Shown here: in pieces, positions 46,140 through 58,410 of the stretch
Layout of the letters: every line of letters starts with the position of its first letter
Numbering within the stretch: position 1 is the first letter of the stretch
Source: Zygnema cylindricum
Lineage: Eukaryota > Streptophyta > Zygnematophyceae > Zygnematales > Zygnemataceae
Direction: 5' to 3'
DNA: 64,000 nt
NCBI GenBank assembly: GCA_037447655.1
Contig: JBBHKE010000125.1
Coordinates: 162,173 to 226,172, forward strand
Program-made: the position numbers and the translations under genes
The notes under the pieces: model-generated
Told to the model about the DNA's origin: nothing
What the model saw: the letters and a program-made list of their open reading frames with translations, nothing else
Database searches by the model: none

Positions 46140-48349
46140 GGAGAGGGAGATGAAGAGATGACAAGCTGCTGGAGAAAGTTCCAGACCTTAAGATTGACAA
46201 ACGTAAAGCTTAGTCTTAAAAAAGTCTTAATAATAAGCTGGCAACAGTGGTATGTATACTTGTCACGTGTCTTGCTGCAGAGGTCAGATTTTGACGTCGC
46301 CTGCAGTTGCCAGAAAGCAGTGTAAGCGCTGCAAGCAGTGTATTGCCAAGCAGTATATTGGCTAGCAGTGTATTGTATTGCCAGAGAGTATTGTAATTGG
46401 AAGCAAGGATGATTTTGTAGCTGGCTGCAGCTGCAGGATGATGTAGGGATGATTTGATTCAGACTGGATATACGAAGGTCCGAAGAGAGCGGAGGTGATG
46501 TAGCTTAGGGTTACATAACAAAGGTACACTGCTGCTGGATCTTTTGGTAGGAGTTTGGGATTTGTATATACTATATAGGATACGATTTTCGGCTGGAGCC
46601 GTCGAATACGGACAGTGATCACATACGCAAAGTCAAATTTAAAATTTTGTGCGGGGGAATTGTACGAACTTGGTAGCCGGGATGATGTAGGGATCGAAAA
46701 TGATGCTGCATAGGGTGAGGCAACATACGGGTTGCAGTGGCAGGTTTACAAATTTTTTTTGGTTAGAAATTTTTAGGAGGGACGGAAAGTGGCTGAGGAA
46801 GTCTGTGATTGGCTGGTGAGGGAATTGTAAGTAAAATGTTGATGACGTCTCTGTTCGTGAGCAAGTGCATGAATGTGATAAAATGATGATGATGATGGTA
46901 AGATGATGTAAGCTGGTAGCTCCGGTGCAAGAAAAAGTGTCAAAATACTACGACAGCACAGCAGGCTGCAGGCTACGTGGCAGCAGGTCCTCGTCCCCGT
47001 GCGCAGTCACGGAAAATGAAATCTTTTTGGCCAGTTAGAGACATTCAGGAGCTACATCTGGACAGCCACCTATCCCGACCAAGTACACCTGTCAATGATT
47101 TATGTGCCGGGCAGGAAAATAAAAATCTTCGAGACCGCGTGGCAGCTCACGCAACCCAAAGGATTCAAAAGTTCCTTGCGATATTTTTTTCACCGACGTG
47201 CCGTCCACTGTCTTGGCATATGTAGGGTAGGTTGCGAACAGCATAACAATCTCTACATCTGGAGTGTAAATATTCTGTCACTCCTACACTGGTACACAGC
47301 ACTACCCAATCCGGCTGCCACGCGCATAAGAGTTGGACCACAATGACATCACCTCCACACACAAAGGAGTCTGCCGCCCGACATAAAGACTCGGGCTTCA
47401 TGTGCCGTACAGATCTTATTACCGCCCCTGAAAGTCGGGCGGCAGCGGTCTGCTGGATTCTGAAACGAGCCATCTTTACCGCGGAGAATTTCAACGGGCG
47501 GTTTCTGAGCCCGACAAAACGAAGTCTATCTGCACATCATTCCAAACAGCTGTCTTTTGTCGACTTCAAAATTCAATAGTTCAACGCTCATGTCCTAGAA
47601 ACGACAACAGCCGTTCTCTGAAAAATGACAAAGTACCCCGGATCTTTTGATAAAAATCTCCTTTTTTGGGGGGGTGTGGTCCAAACTTGCAGGAAGAGTT
47701 CAATACCCCCTCGCCACGTGGCAACGGGAAAATCTCGAAACATGAAATACGCAGTGGACTTCGCATGCGTGAAAATGTAGAAACATGTTCCCGCATGCGT
47801 CGCGTAAAGTACATAGTTTTACTAGAAAATCGAACATTTATGTACGATTTATGTACGATTTTTTCATTAATATCGCGTTGAAATCCATGTGCCTATCCGG
47901 AAATCGCCAAATTTGTCGGCAAGTTTGAAAACGTCAAATGCCTAAAACAAGATAGTCAATACCCGCAATCCACATGAAGCATTTCGATTTGAACAGCAAC
48001 AACTGAACGTACGGTACATGCTGCGTTCACAGTTTCGCTCTAAATGGCGTGCATGGCGTTTGCGCATACCAGATTTACCATATGTCCATGCGTCCGTACA
48101 CAGTTTGAGGTTGAAGTAGAAGTAGAACCACACGGGACCATGTTTATCGTCAGCGTCAGTAGTATTTAGGCGGATCTGGATGTTTTGCGAAAAAAAAATG
48201 ACGGTATTTCGTTGACATTCTGAACGGGCGATCTACAAATTCCACGAATCTTGGAAAAACCGTACAGGTGACGCAAACCGTTTACATACAGTACGGTAGA
48301 GATACATATATTCGTATATTACCCACTACCTAGCACTCAGCCCTGTTAG
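46140..48349. other. Intergenic region upstream of the PP2C gene
   Basis: No gene recognised. A palindromic GCCACGTGGC, a G-box that also contains the ACGTGGC abscisic acid-response core, lies at about 47702, too far away to assign to the phosphatase. Short frames such as 46977-47225, 47165-47494 and 47581-47814 lack family matches. An array of AGTGTATTG-type repeats is at 46335-46380. Confidence 0.4.
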
Positions 48350-50150
48350 GAAACTTTATATCAAAAAGTGCGAAGGAAAAATCCATCAAGGTACAAAGGG
48401 GTTCAAAAAGAGGAAATAGACGCTTAATGCTAAAGAAAAGCCAAAGGAAACTAAGGTAAAGAAAACATGTGAAGACTCCAAATCTAACTAAAACAACTGC
48501 CAAAACTAAGAAAATTTACTAAAGATGACACTAAACAAAAGGAAAAACTACACAACCCTAACACACTAAACTCCACACCCCTGAAGATTGTGGATGTGGA
48601 TTGGATCCCTTGGTGGAAGATCAGGGAGGCCCCGTCGGTCATCCGCCACCGTGCTCCACCGTAGAAGGGCCGCGGCTTGCGCTCGTTGAAGAGCTACTCA
48701 TACTCGTAGACGGTAAAACGCAATGAGAAGGATCAGAGGAGGGCTTCCCGAACGCCGGGTCTCAAATGTTTTCTTCGCACAGTCGTGGAGGAAATCATCA
48801 AAGGACTTGTCCAAAGTACCAAAAAAATTTGCAGCAAATGGCACAAATTGGTCCACCGGGTCTCGGTGAGCGTAAACTCTCTCCTTAAAGTTGGTGCATC
48901 CTGAGCCGCCACAACCGTATGTACCGCCGCGCGAGAAGAAACGTGGGTCCCAGTCGGATCCGTGAGGACCACATCACCCAAAGTCCTCCCAGCCCCATGG
49001 AGGAAAACTAAGTCAACCCGAGGACTTCTAAGGTCGTTAGACTGGGAGCGAGGAGGTATTGTATGAGAAACTTCGCGCCTCACCGTGTAGCCTGCGTAGG
49101 TGCCAATTGCAGCAATTGAGTCGTGAACCAAATCACGCACAACTGTACGTTCACCTCCCCTAGAGCAACGGAGTAGATGAATTCCGTCCAAGTCGATAGG
49201 TTGATTACAAACATAATGGGCTCGCCCAAGAAGCGCAGGGTGAGGCAAACCCAAACGAAGACGTAAGGCAGATGTGAACTGGTCTGACGTCAGACGAAGG
49301 GTCGAAAAAATTGCCGTGGCTTGCAACCACACACCAGCCCCTGGCCCAAAACACCAACGCAGTCGAGCAAGCGATAGAGCAGAAGGTAGCGTGTTAAAAA
49401 AGTTATGGAATTCAGCGGCTGCAAATTGCTCAGTTACACGTTGTTGGAGATGAATGTTGTTGTTGGACATAAAAGTTTGAAAGGGCGGAACCTAGATGCT
49501 TGCATCAGGTGGGAGGAGCATACGCACGGAGAGACGAGTCTCATGAAAAAGAAAAAGGTTTTCCTCCACCTTAGGGATGACCTGGGCCAGAATTGGAACG
49601 TCGTCGATAATAAATCGAGAGGTGATGGTAGGTGCCACGAATGACGAACTACCCAAATATGCCGCCAGCGCAACTCTAACCAAAGGAATCAAATCTAAGC
49701 CTTCATTCGAAATAGGGAGACTTGCTTGTTGGCGGCCAAACGAGCCCTTCGGCAGATCAAAAATCTCATGCCCAACGAGGTGGTGGAGTACGCTAAAGAA
49801 TTTGTCGTGAAAGTCCTTAAGAGAAGACAAAATCGGAGTTGTTGGTGGGACAGTCCGGGCAAGATAAAGAGGAAGTTGAGAAAAACAACGGGTGAGGATT
49901 GCAAAAGCCACTTGGGAGTCAGAGAGCTTAGGAAGGTCATCAGAGTGCGAGAGGTCTTCCAACAAAGCATCTGTAACAACCTGATTCACAAAGGATGGGG
50001 TTCCAATAGGGGATCCTAAAGCTTTAATTCCCTTTGTTGAAGACGCAACTCGAAAACCCATAGGGACCGGGTAGTCGAAAGGTAAACCTTGGGGGCACCA
50101 TGCTACACACTTAGATGGGTTAACCGCAAGGGTCAAAATTTGAGAACTCG
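48350..50150 (-). pseudogene. 5'-truncated LINE reverse transcriptase, 3' half
   Basis: The frame 50136-48733 on minus encodes the part of a non-LTR reverse transcriptase after the catalytic YADD: LAVNPSKCVAWCPQG, then KGIKALGSPIGTP, a long linker, RLRLGLPHPALLGRAH, and a C-terminal zinc-like block CNQPIDLDGIHLLRC. One in-frame TAG at 49492-49494 divides it; otherwise it is open for about 467 codons. The T-rich tail to about 48350 is the probable 3' untranslated region. The catalytic palm is missing: the copy stops at about 50150, beside an hAT fragment. Such 5' truncation is normal for LINE insertion. The element cannot move. Relative: 56779-57860. Confidence 0.85.
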
Positions 50151-50156
50151 CAAATG

Positions 50157-50592
50157 ACCTCGGTGATGACGTTGATTTCGGTAGTCATCAACGTATCACA
50201 GAAAAACGAAAAACATCGCAAAGTAAAGACGATTTCCACAATATTTTTGGTGAGAGCGATGAGCAAAATGAGGTTTTTATTACCACCGACAAAAAACGCT
50301 CGTAACGACGAAATGAAACGTTATTTTAGTTTAAAATTAACCAACAACGAAATATTAAACTTTAACATACTTGAATGGTGGAAAAAAATATGTACGTGCG
50401 AAAGATGGAGGATTTCCTATTCTAGCCGGTGTTGCTATATCTATTCTAGCTATTCCGGCTTCTAACTCCATGTCTGAATGCAATTTTTCGGATGTCGGGA
50501 ACGCGATAACAAAGAAGAGGAGCTCACTAGCTGCTTCAATTGTTAGTGATCTTTTGTGGGTTAGATCCAACCGAGATCTTTTAAATGCATAG
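50157..50592 (+). pseudogene. hAT C-terminal dimerisation domain relic
   Basis: The pieces NNEILNFNILEWWKK (about 50341-50390) and FPILAGVAISILAIPASNSM with SECNFSDVGNAITKKRSSL (about 50410-50540) form the conserved hAT dimerisation domain. It ends LLWVRSNRDLLNA and a stop at 50590. A frameshift near 50390 separates the first block from the rest. It is a different hAT family from the two BED-type relics. Everything upstream is lost where the LINE fragment begins. Confidence 0.85.
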
Positions 50593-50861
50593 TTTTTATT
50601 TTGTTTTGGGTTCTAATTATTCTTATTCTCTTAGTATTAGTTATCATGTTTTTTTTTCCTTTGAAATTTTTGTTGCATTTCACAAATTTTCTAGTGTTAT
50701 TCTGTTTTTTTTTTTAAACCGGAGTGCTTATTTTTATCAAATTACCAAAGCGTCGTATGTATACCAAATTTAGATTTATAGATTTTTGTGGTGTTTTAAG
50801 TTTGAGGTTGAGAATTTGTACAATAGAGTCGAAAATAAAACGAGGTTGTTTTTTGTTTGAT
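50593..50861. other. 3' flank of the hAT relic
   Basis: T-rich sequence, probably the 3' untranslated part of the hAT element. No gene. Confidence 0.4.
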
Positions 50862-51231
50862 GCTACAAAATATTTTTTGTTTTTTTTGCTCATCACAATG
50901 TGTTTTTTGTCAATTATTTTTCTATGTGAAAATTTTTTTTTTTTTAAACATACATAATTGAAAATTTACCTTTTATGCATAATTCATAACATAGTATCGT
51001 AGTCGAAAGAAAAACCTTCCGAAAATTGTAACAAAAAAAAATAGATTTGCGAGAGAATAAACATTAATATAAGGGTTTAAGCATTAATCTAAGAGTTACA
51101 CGCAAAATTAGGAACAAATCCCTTGAAGGAGGTGAATGTCGAGGAAATAAAATATTCGTAAAGGGAGATTGCAAAAAGTAAAAATTGTAAAAAGAAGAGG
51201 TACACGAGCTTTTTTTTTGCAAAGGGAGATC
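50862..51231 (+). repeat. 360-bp direct duplication, copy 1
   Basis: It is nearly identical to 52546-52910, including GCTCATCACAATGTG, AGTATCGTAGTCGAAAG, GGTTTAAGCATTAATC and GGTACACGAGC, ending at GCAAAGGGAGAT. The copies lie about 1.68 kb apart in the same orientation. Copy 1 follows the hAT 3' end directly, so the repeat may be the 3' tail of that hAT family. Confidence 0.9.
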
Positions 51232-52545
51232 TTTCTCCGTTGATTTTTCCACCACCTCTTCTTCCTTTGTCTCCTCCGTTGAAGATGGATCTGCTTTCTT
51301 TTTGAATCTGCTTCCTCCAAACCTTGGAGGGACTCCAAGACTTGATGGACGTCCCACTCGTCCACTCACTATCCCCCAAAACCTTTTCTTGCATAGTGCT
51401 TCTATCATCATACTTTCGTAGTATATGAAACCAGTTCCATTAAAGATGGGTACTCTAGAGGGTGAACCTATAACCTAAAGCTGTGAGACCTCCATAAGTT
51501 CTCAGAGTGGACACCTTCCATTAAGCCTCTCGGATAACCCTGACCCCTTTGTGTTTCAGCAAGAATAACTGCCACCATCGCAAACAAAAACTCTGACCAC
51601 CTTCACCCCTGTCAAGGCAAGACTCCCCTGAGTCAATAGCAAAAAGAATCTCTGAATTTGCTCCCCTGAGCAATTAGTAATGGAGGGTCAAAGTTGACCT
51701 TTTGTTCAGAAGCTCTCTGGGAGAGAGGGTCCTATGTACCAATTTTTCTAAGTCCTATCTCTCTCACAGACTCTATCTACTGATGTACGGAGCCAATTAT
51801 ATTTCATTTCTATACACAAAAGTACAGCTGCCGATATTCTTTCTGTATGGATATTGTACGACATGGCCTAAAAGTCGACACATGTCATATCCAGATTCGG
51901 CCCCGTAATTCCCGAAGATGCCGCGATGCAGCGCAATTTCGCCACGTGTCATCCGATGTGGCGTTGGCCGAAAAACGCAAAGATTCTCTTGCGCGATCTC
52001 GGCTTTCTTCCCGGCCGTGCGATTGAATGCAAATTTTAATCAGAGCCGTCATAAATACTTGCGCGGTATTTGTTTCGTTTAAATTAACAAATGCGCGATA
52101 CTTGTTTCTTATCCGTACCTTAATTCGTTCTTCTACATAAGTGACTCTATGTATTCCGTAAGCGATTGCCGTTAAATGAAATATCCTACGGAACTATTTG
52201 TAAATAAATATAAAACCCTATACTATGTATCGTAACATCTAGATTTAACGGTTTGGCTACCGGCTACTGGCGCTCTGACGACCGGCAGGTACCAGGATCA
52301 AATCCTGGTTGGATCATTAAACCTTTTAGTAAATAAACTACCATTCAATAAATCAACTAATCTATTTCCCGTAAACCTTTGGATAGCCTAGGTAGCCATG
52401 GCTTTAGCTTCCTCTCCAACTTCTCAGTGACTGCGACAAGTGTGGGAGTTGGAGAGAGAAGATAGAGATAGACTGCCTCGGCTTCTTTGTGTATTTCTAT
52501 TTAGACCTAGAAAATACTTAAAAATGACCATCAATTTCTACATTT
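51232..52545. other. Spacer between the two duplication copies
   Basis: A minus-strand frame (51411-51064) runs from here into copy 1, with a hydrophilic start (VGRPSSLGVPPRFGGSRF, then a Glu/Lys-rich stretch) that might be an exon or retroelement remnant; I do not recognise it. A GGTCAAAGTTGACC palindrome lies at about 51687-51700. A tRNA-like stretch is at 52242-52316 (see findings). Confidence 0.35.
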
Positions 52546-52910
52546 AATACTACAAACTTTTTTTTGTTTTTTTTGCTCATCACAATGTGTTTTTTGTTAA
52601 TTTATTTTCTATGTGAAAACTTTTTTTTTTTAAACATATATAATTGAAAATTTACCTTTTTTGCATAACATAGTATCGTAGTCGAAAGAAAAACCTTCCG
52701 AAAATTGTAACAAAAAAAATAGATTTGCGAGAGAATAAACATTAATATAAGGGTTTAAGCATTAATCTAAGAGTTACACGCAAAATTAGGAACAAATCCC
52801 TTGAAGGAGGTGAATGTCGAGGAAATAAAATATTCGTAAAGGGAGATTGCAAAAAGTAAAAATAGTAAAAAGAAGAGGTACACGAGCTTTTTTTTTGCAA
52901 AGGGAGATGT
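52546..52910 (+). repeat. 360-bp direct duplication, copy 2
   Basis: Second copy of 50862-51231, with small deletions (for example loss of an ATAATTC segment near 52665). Its right border, GCAAAGGGAGAT, is shared exactly and then the sequences diverge. Confidence 0.9.
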
Positions 52911-53072
52911 ACCAATACACCACTCATTGTTATTAGTATTATTAAGTCGCTACTACTTATAGCCGAAAATCACAAAATATAGTTAACAACATTATTTAAG
53001 TACGTGGACTATAACTTGCCACGTCTCCTTGCATTAAATAGTATTATTAATCATAATTGTCCATTTACACTA

Positions 53073-53211
53073 CACCGCGAATCGTAATTAGAGTTATTAA
53101 CGCTAATCCCGTCACCACGAATTTTGACCCAAAACCTTAAAAAGAGTAAATAACTATAAATTTTTCTTTACATTATTCAAGGTACTCTTTGAATCAACGT
53201 TAACAACTCTA
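53073..53211 (+). repeat. Left-end fragment of a mariner-like MITE
   Basis: It repeats the terminal CACCGCGAATCGTAATTAGA after a TA, but no matching right end is found. A GAGTTATTAACG near its left and CGTTAACAACTC near its right form a short inverted pair. Likely a truncated neighbour insertion. Confidence 0.5.
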
Positions 53212-53826
53212 CACCGCGAATCGTAATTAGAGTAATAAAAAAATTAGAGTAAAAAAACAAAAAAAAACAATTAGAGTAATGAACTCTAGTTTATGTGATA
53301 GAACTTTTTCACAGAGGAAGTTTACTCTAATTTATTTAAGTACTATATATTGGGTTGTGTCGGCAATAAGTTTTCGCGCTGAAATTATGAACACTAAATT
53401 ACGTAGGCGTACAAAATTTGTCAGTCCGTATAGTTTTGACGTCGTTACGACGTTAGTAATATTTGTCGCGTTGAATGTCAATTAGTGTTCACACTGACGA
53501 CGATGCTGTCGACGGACGAAAGATATGCGGACGGCTTTTTTTCGATATGATTCATTTTTCGTTTAGTGCGATTTCACATGTGATCACAATTCTATTAAAT
53601 AATTATTTGTACCTTTTCACTTAAAAAAGTACAATTTTGCACGGTCTAACGTCGTCCGTACTTCACACTATTTAAAACGAACCTATATTACAAATTTTTA
53701 CGATTATTAAACTTACCTAAATTATAATATTGAAAAAATTAGAATCGTTTGCTCTATTTGATGTGATAGAGTCGAAATTTCGAGCGACCGAATTAGAGTA
53801 ATTTACTCTAATTACGATTCGCGGTG
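53212..53826. mobile_element. 615-bp mariner-like MITE
   Basis: The ends CACCGCGAATCGTAATTAGA are perfect inverted repeats of at least 24 bp, with TA on both sides (53210-53211 and 53827-53828), as in Tc1/mariner insertions. Inside, the ACTCTAATT-type end motif recurs. No transposase is visible; the 68-codon frame at 53279 is not supported. Confidence 0.85.
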
Positions 53827-53949
53827 TAGTATAGTTCCATTTTAAATAGTGTGGCTAAAGTACAGAACTGTACCGTATTAACGGAAATGTACAAAAAAAG
53901 ATTTGATACATGCCGTTATGATGTACCTGCGTTTTCACAAACTGCGTAG

Positions 53950-54432
53950 TTCAAACGTCATAATGACGTGAAACTGTACGGTTTGACAGAATGCGTTTTT
54001 ACAAACCGCGTAGTGAAAACGTCATAATACTTTGTACTCTTTGATATCGTGGAAGTACGTAACATCATCATTAGCCACGCAAATCTGACACGGTTCATTT
54101 CGCAAATCATAGGGAACGCGCCAAAGCGTCGCAAATCTGACACCGTAGTACATTATTTATTTCGCAAATCTTAGGCAACGCGACAAATCGTAATTATTGG
54201 CTTATTCATACGTCGTACATTAGTTAATTTTGTACTTTTTCGGTTACGGGCGGGCACGGTTAGTCGCTAGAAATCGAGTTTCGGTTAAATTTTTTGTTCG
54301 TAAACGACAGTCGGTTAACGGTTAACAATTTTGGAGCGTGACAAAACTCGGTCGGGCGTCGGTTACTCAGATTTTGAAAAAAAAAAAACGGTCGGTTTCG
54401 GGTATGAAATTTGTTGACTTTTGCAACCTCTG
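53950..54432 (-). mobile_element. Partial hAT-type MITE, related to 39916-40781
   Basis: The right side ends TTGCAACCTCTG and carries the same ACCGACCG-type subterminal sequence and two of the GATTTGCGACGC units, in reverse orientation to the 866-bp copy. A matching left CAGAGG end is not present, so the copy is truncated near 53950; that border is approximate. Confidence 0.7.
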
Positions 54433-55639
54433 GTTCGGCCGCTAAAACGCGAACTCTGTTTGAGCCGATTCAAATCAGCACCGGCGATACGAGGTTAGGC
54501 GTTCGGTTTGGCTCGATCAAACCGAAGGAGGTTTGAACTAATGTGCCGAAATACGACAATAATGTGCTTAAAGGTACAAAAGTATTGAAGATACTTCTGA
54601 ATGAAAGTACAACAAAATGGTCTATTAGGGTGGGGCTCCATCAAACAAAAAGTGAGGTTGTTTACTGGAAAACGAACCTTTCCGTACTAAACCGTACCAC
54701 TTTTTTTCTTTTTTTATAAAACATATTTACTGGAGATTTGTCAAGATTCTCCAAACTTTTGGGGAAATATTTCGACCGTCTAATTTTGACTTTTCGAAGC
54801 AAATACTCCTTTTGTCTAGTGCCTGGACAGTCTCCTCGACTATCTCCATGAAGACACTCGCCACACACTGGACCTGTCTATTGGTACACTTAGGAAGCAA
54901 AAGATATAATCCACGGCGGATGAGCGATTACAACCTAAAATTTGGCAAAGGCCATGTGCCTTCATACAAGATGTATTGAAATCCCTTGGAAGCAACGAAT
55001 TTTTTGTTGCTAAAGGATATCCTCTAATGCTTCTTTTCCTTAACGGTTAGGACTTTGCGTTTAAAACATAATGCCATGATTTGTGTAATGATAAATTACG
55101 CACATAAAAAAACTAAAATTTAATGCGGTTATACAAATCTTAAACTTCGCCCGTGCGTACAGATACGATGTTCATATTTTATGCTTTTAAAAGCTTTTAA
55201 TGTTCTCGCATGTCTCAACAAAAACATACATGAATCCAATTGAAGTGAAACATGTAGGCGATAGGCCCTTTATTGGCACGACTTGATGGATAAGTGATAA
55301 AAATATTAGTGCCACTAAACGTGTCCATACGATTATTGGAAATGCCTGATGGAATGCCTCATGGACAACGCCACTTATTGGATGCACAAAATAGTACGCT
55401 AATTTGATGAAATGATGCTAAGAGTTTTTAGGTTTCTTGATACTTTGACACTTCGATCACTACAACGGTACGAAATCCAACGGTTTTTACTCGTCCAGGA
55501 CCTTCATGTCAAGTTTTAAACCTAGTTGAGTTAGGCCAAAAGCGAGCCAAACATAACTGAACCTAACCACACTGAGTTGGTTTGGTTCACCGATTGATCC
55601 AAGAATTTCAGTGGACATTCACGTGCCATGATTATTAAA
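54433..55639. other. Spacer with one MITE end
   Basis: TTAGGGTGGGGCTCCATCA at 54625 is an end of the family at 34672 and 20451. The following 350 bp resemble 11330-11740. A matching right end was not found. No gene. Confidence 0.4.
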
Positions 55640-56400
55640 CCACTTCCATCCATGAGTCCTTTGCAAAAGTTTATGTCGTCGTCACCTCTTTGCCTCCCTC
55701 TTACACTATCTCTCCTCTCCTCTTCCTCTGATGAAACAGAAAAATAATGGTTTGAAATGAAGAGCTATAAAAAATAAAAGAACATTGCTAGTGTACCACT
55801 TTCGTTTTAGTCTGATGGCAGCTCGAGTGAGAAAAGATAAAAAAAAAAAACTGAAAACCATAGCGAAAAGTTGTAAAATTAGTGACGTCGACGATCTCAC
55901 GAGTGAGCACGACATCAAAATGTTACAAAACCTTAAACACCTACAATGTCCCAACAGACTAGACTTCAACAACAGTCATTACACCGTGCGACGTCCCTAA
56001 ATTACAACCCTTAAACATAAAATAAAATTATTAATTATATTTTATCCTTCATTTGCGGTTTGATTAGTGGCAATCACTGTGATTCAAAATGTACTGTAAT
56101 AGTGTCATAGACAATATGTCCCACTGCGTACAAACACTGATCGTTTTTTGTTCATAACTATAAGAAAAGTGCCAGAAAACAAAGTCGACACTATAAAGTG
56201 AGTTGCGTTGACATCGAAAAGCACACACAGGTTTGATTTGCTAAAATAAATACGAAAGAAAATAAAAGGAACTTGTTCTCACATGTTCAAACGTCTTAAT
56301 ATACGAACACATGTTAACGGCTAAATTATAAGATTGTGTTTTCGAACTATTGTAAGATGTGTAAATTAGAGTTGATTTTTTGTTGGTCGTTTAGTGGTTA
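55640..56400 (+). repeat. Dispersed repeat family R2, third copy
   Basis: It is direct to 33400-34480, sharing CCATGAGTCC, GTGACGTCGACG..CTCACGAGTGAG, TAAACACCTACAATG and TTGTTCTCACATGTTCAA. Non-coding. Confidence 0.6.
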
Positions 56401-56778
56401 ACCCAAAATAAGATTAATGACACTATATGATTATGTACTAACAAATCACGATCTTGTTTCTTGAACGTTAATAACTGTCGCAATTTGAAGTAACGATTTC
56501 GTTATAGCATATTGTAACATTTGAAAAGTAGTAAGTAGAGTCTTCACTAAAATAAATGGTTACATCTCAAAGTTTCGGCTACATAGGCACGACCCTTGAG
56601 TATGGATGCATTTCTTAAAAAGTCTGACCAACCATAAACTAATGTTGTTAACGTTCATAATATCGGTGATAGGATCATCCAAAAACGGTGGGCGGTGTAT
56701 TCAACACTAAAACGACGTGATATTGTAATTTTATACACTTTTACGGGTGCAACAACATATCATTGATTAGGTAGCCGC
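56401..56778. other. Spacer, no gene seen
   Basis: A/T-rich. No conserved block recognised before the LINE relic. Confidence 0.35.
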
Positions 56779-57860
56779 GTGAAAGTACTAGAGTCGCTCC
56801 CTACAATTGAAGCGGGACCGGGCGAATGGCTAGAGATTGGCTTGTTACTACTCCAACTTTTGTATCACCCCGTTTACCTTCTCCTCAAATTCATGTTAAG
56901 TTTTGCTACAACTTGGCTTGGCGGAACCATCACTTTTAAAGAAGCATCATTCTATCGGTTGTCAACATATGGACGAGAAAAGATTCCGGTTGTTTCTCTG
57001 CTCACATTGTGGGGAGCCATTAATAATACACAACGTGGTACGAGATGCCATCTCTACTGTGGATTATAATGAGAATACATTGTTAACAACAAAGTGTCCC
57101 ATATACCCCCGCCGCGTTTTTAAGTTTGGGGTACTTATGGCCGTTGTGTGGATGTTTTATTTTTACATGGATTGACGAGAACATTGGGTGACGTTGTTCT
57201 CATGGACCCTATAACACCCTATGTTTCCTCAGACGCAACATTGCATACCGGGGTTGGGAATCAAGATGCACCGACCTCCAAAAAACGAAATTTTGCGCAC
57301 CGAGACGTAGCTGACACTTTTATACCATTTGTTACGTAGATCTTTATGACCTTTGACTTTTCATTTGACAAAGTTTGATGTGATTACGCACAACGATCCT
57401 TTAAAGTTGGAAGACTTGACAAGCCTTATCTAACTCTCATGTGGGCTTTCTACCGCAATTGTATCTCTGTAGTCTTCTCATTCCCTAGCTTCCGCCTTCA
57501 TCCTACACTGCACGAAAGTGAATGATGGTCGAGGATTGCAAGACTTACCCTCGTGCCACTCAAAGCATATAAACGATATCCATTATCTTGACCTTTAGTG
57601 TGCTATAGTATTAGGCTAAAACGTCTATTTTAGTTTGTTTTAGTTTTACTACGGTTTAGGTTTTGCTTTTTCTTTATTTTGTACTTGCTTTATGTTTTTG
57701 GCTTTTATTGGTGTGTAATCTCTGTTTTGTCTTTAAGTCCTTATAGTGGTTAGTCTTTTACCTTTGATGGTCATCAAATATTTTTAGGTATAACAATGTT
57801 TTTTTCTTTAATGGTCTTACCATCGTGTTTTTGCTAATGAAATATATAATAAGGAAAAGT
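56779..57860 (+). pseudogene. Second LINE 3' relic
   Basis: The block VLFLHGLTRTLGDVVLMDP (from about 57150), followed by SDATLHTGVGNQDAPTSKK, parallels VFLHGAGRTLGDVVLTDP and AAVHTVVAAQDAPTLRR of the LINE at 48350-50150. Upstream the zinc-like region survives as LFLCSHCGEPLIIHNVVRDA (about 56980) in another frame. Several frameshifts make it a pseudogene. The T-rich tail from 57600 ends near ATGAAATATATAATAAGG at 57838-57855, comparable to the tail of the first copy. Confidence 0.7.
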
Positions 57861-57953
57861 CTCCTGTTTCGAGGGCTTCAGGACGACAAAAGAAGGTACT
57901 TTAATCTTGCTTTAGTCTTTGCAGCCACGCGAAAGGGCAAAGGAGCCTATAGT

Positions 57954-58410
57954 TAGAGGTCGGAAACGGTTAACCGAAACCGTAACAAAACGTCAACCGA
58001 CCGCCCGCGTCAGATCCGGAACGGATTCGGTTGCCAAATTTGGGCGGTTGGGCGGATTCGGGCGGGTGATTCACGAAAAAAAAAATCGATTACGGTCGGG
58101 TAAGCAAAAAACGAAAAAAATTGAAGGTTTTGTACTGTTAATGCTATCCAACATTATTGTAATTTGTACTCTTGGTATCGTGGAAGGTATAAGGGGATAC
58201 ACCACTAATTATATACTTATTCGGGTACGGGCGGGTACGGGTAGTCGCGAGAAATCGAGTTTCGGTTAACTTTTTTTTCGCAAACGCGTAACGAGTAATG
58301 GTTAACAATTTTGGAGCGTGGCATAACCCGGTCGGGCGTCGGGTACTCAGATTTTGAAAAAAAAAATGTTCGGTTTCGGTTATCTAAAATTTTGACTTTT
58401 GCAACCTCTG
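57954..58410. mobile_element. 457-bp hAT-type MITE
   Basis: It starts TAGAGGTCGGAAACGG (C to T in the first base) and ends TTGCAACCTCTG, with the family's CGGTCGGG subterminal words inside. Flanking 8-mers CCTATAGT and CCTGTTGA agree at only five positions, so the duplication is eroded. Confidence 0.75.

Noticed and set aside
52242-52316. Functional tRNA gene
   Set aside because: The T-arm is good but the anticodon arm does not pair and the acceptor stem needs two G-U pairs; kept only as a low-interest finding.
50862-52910. LTR pair of a retrotransposon
   Set aside because: The repeats lack TG...CA ends, a primer site and a target duplication.
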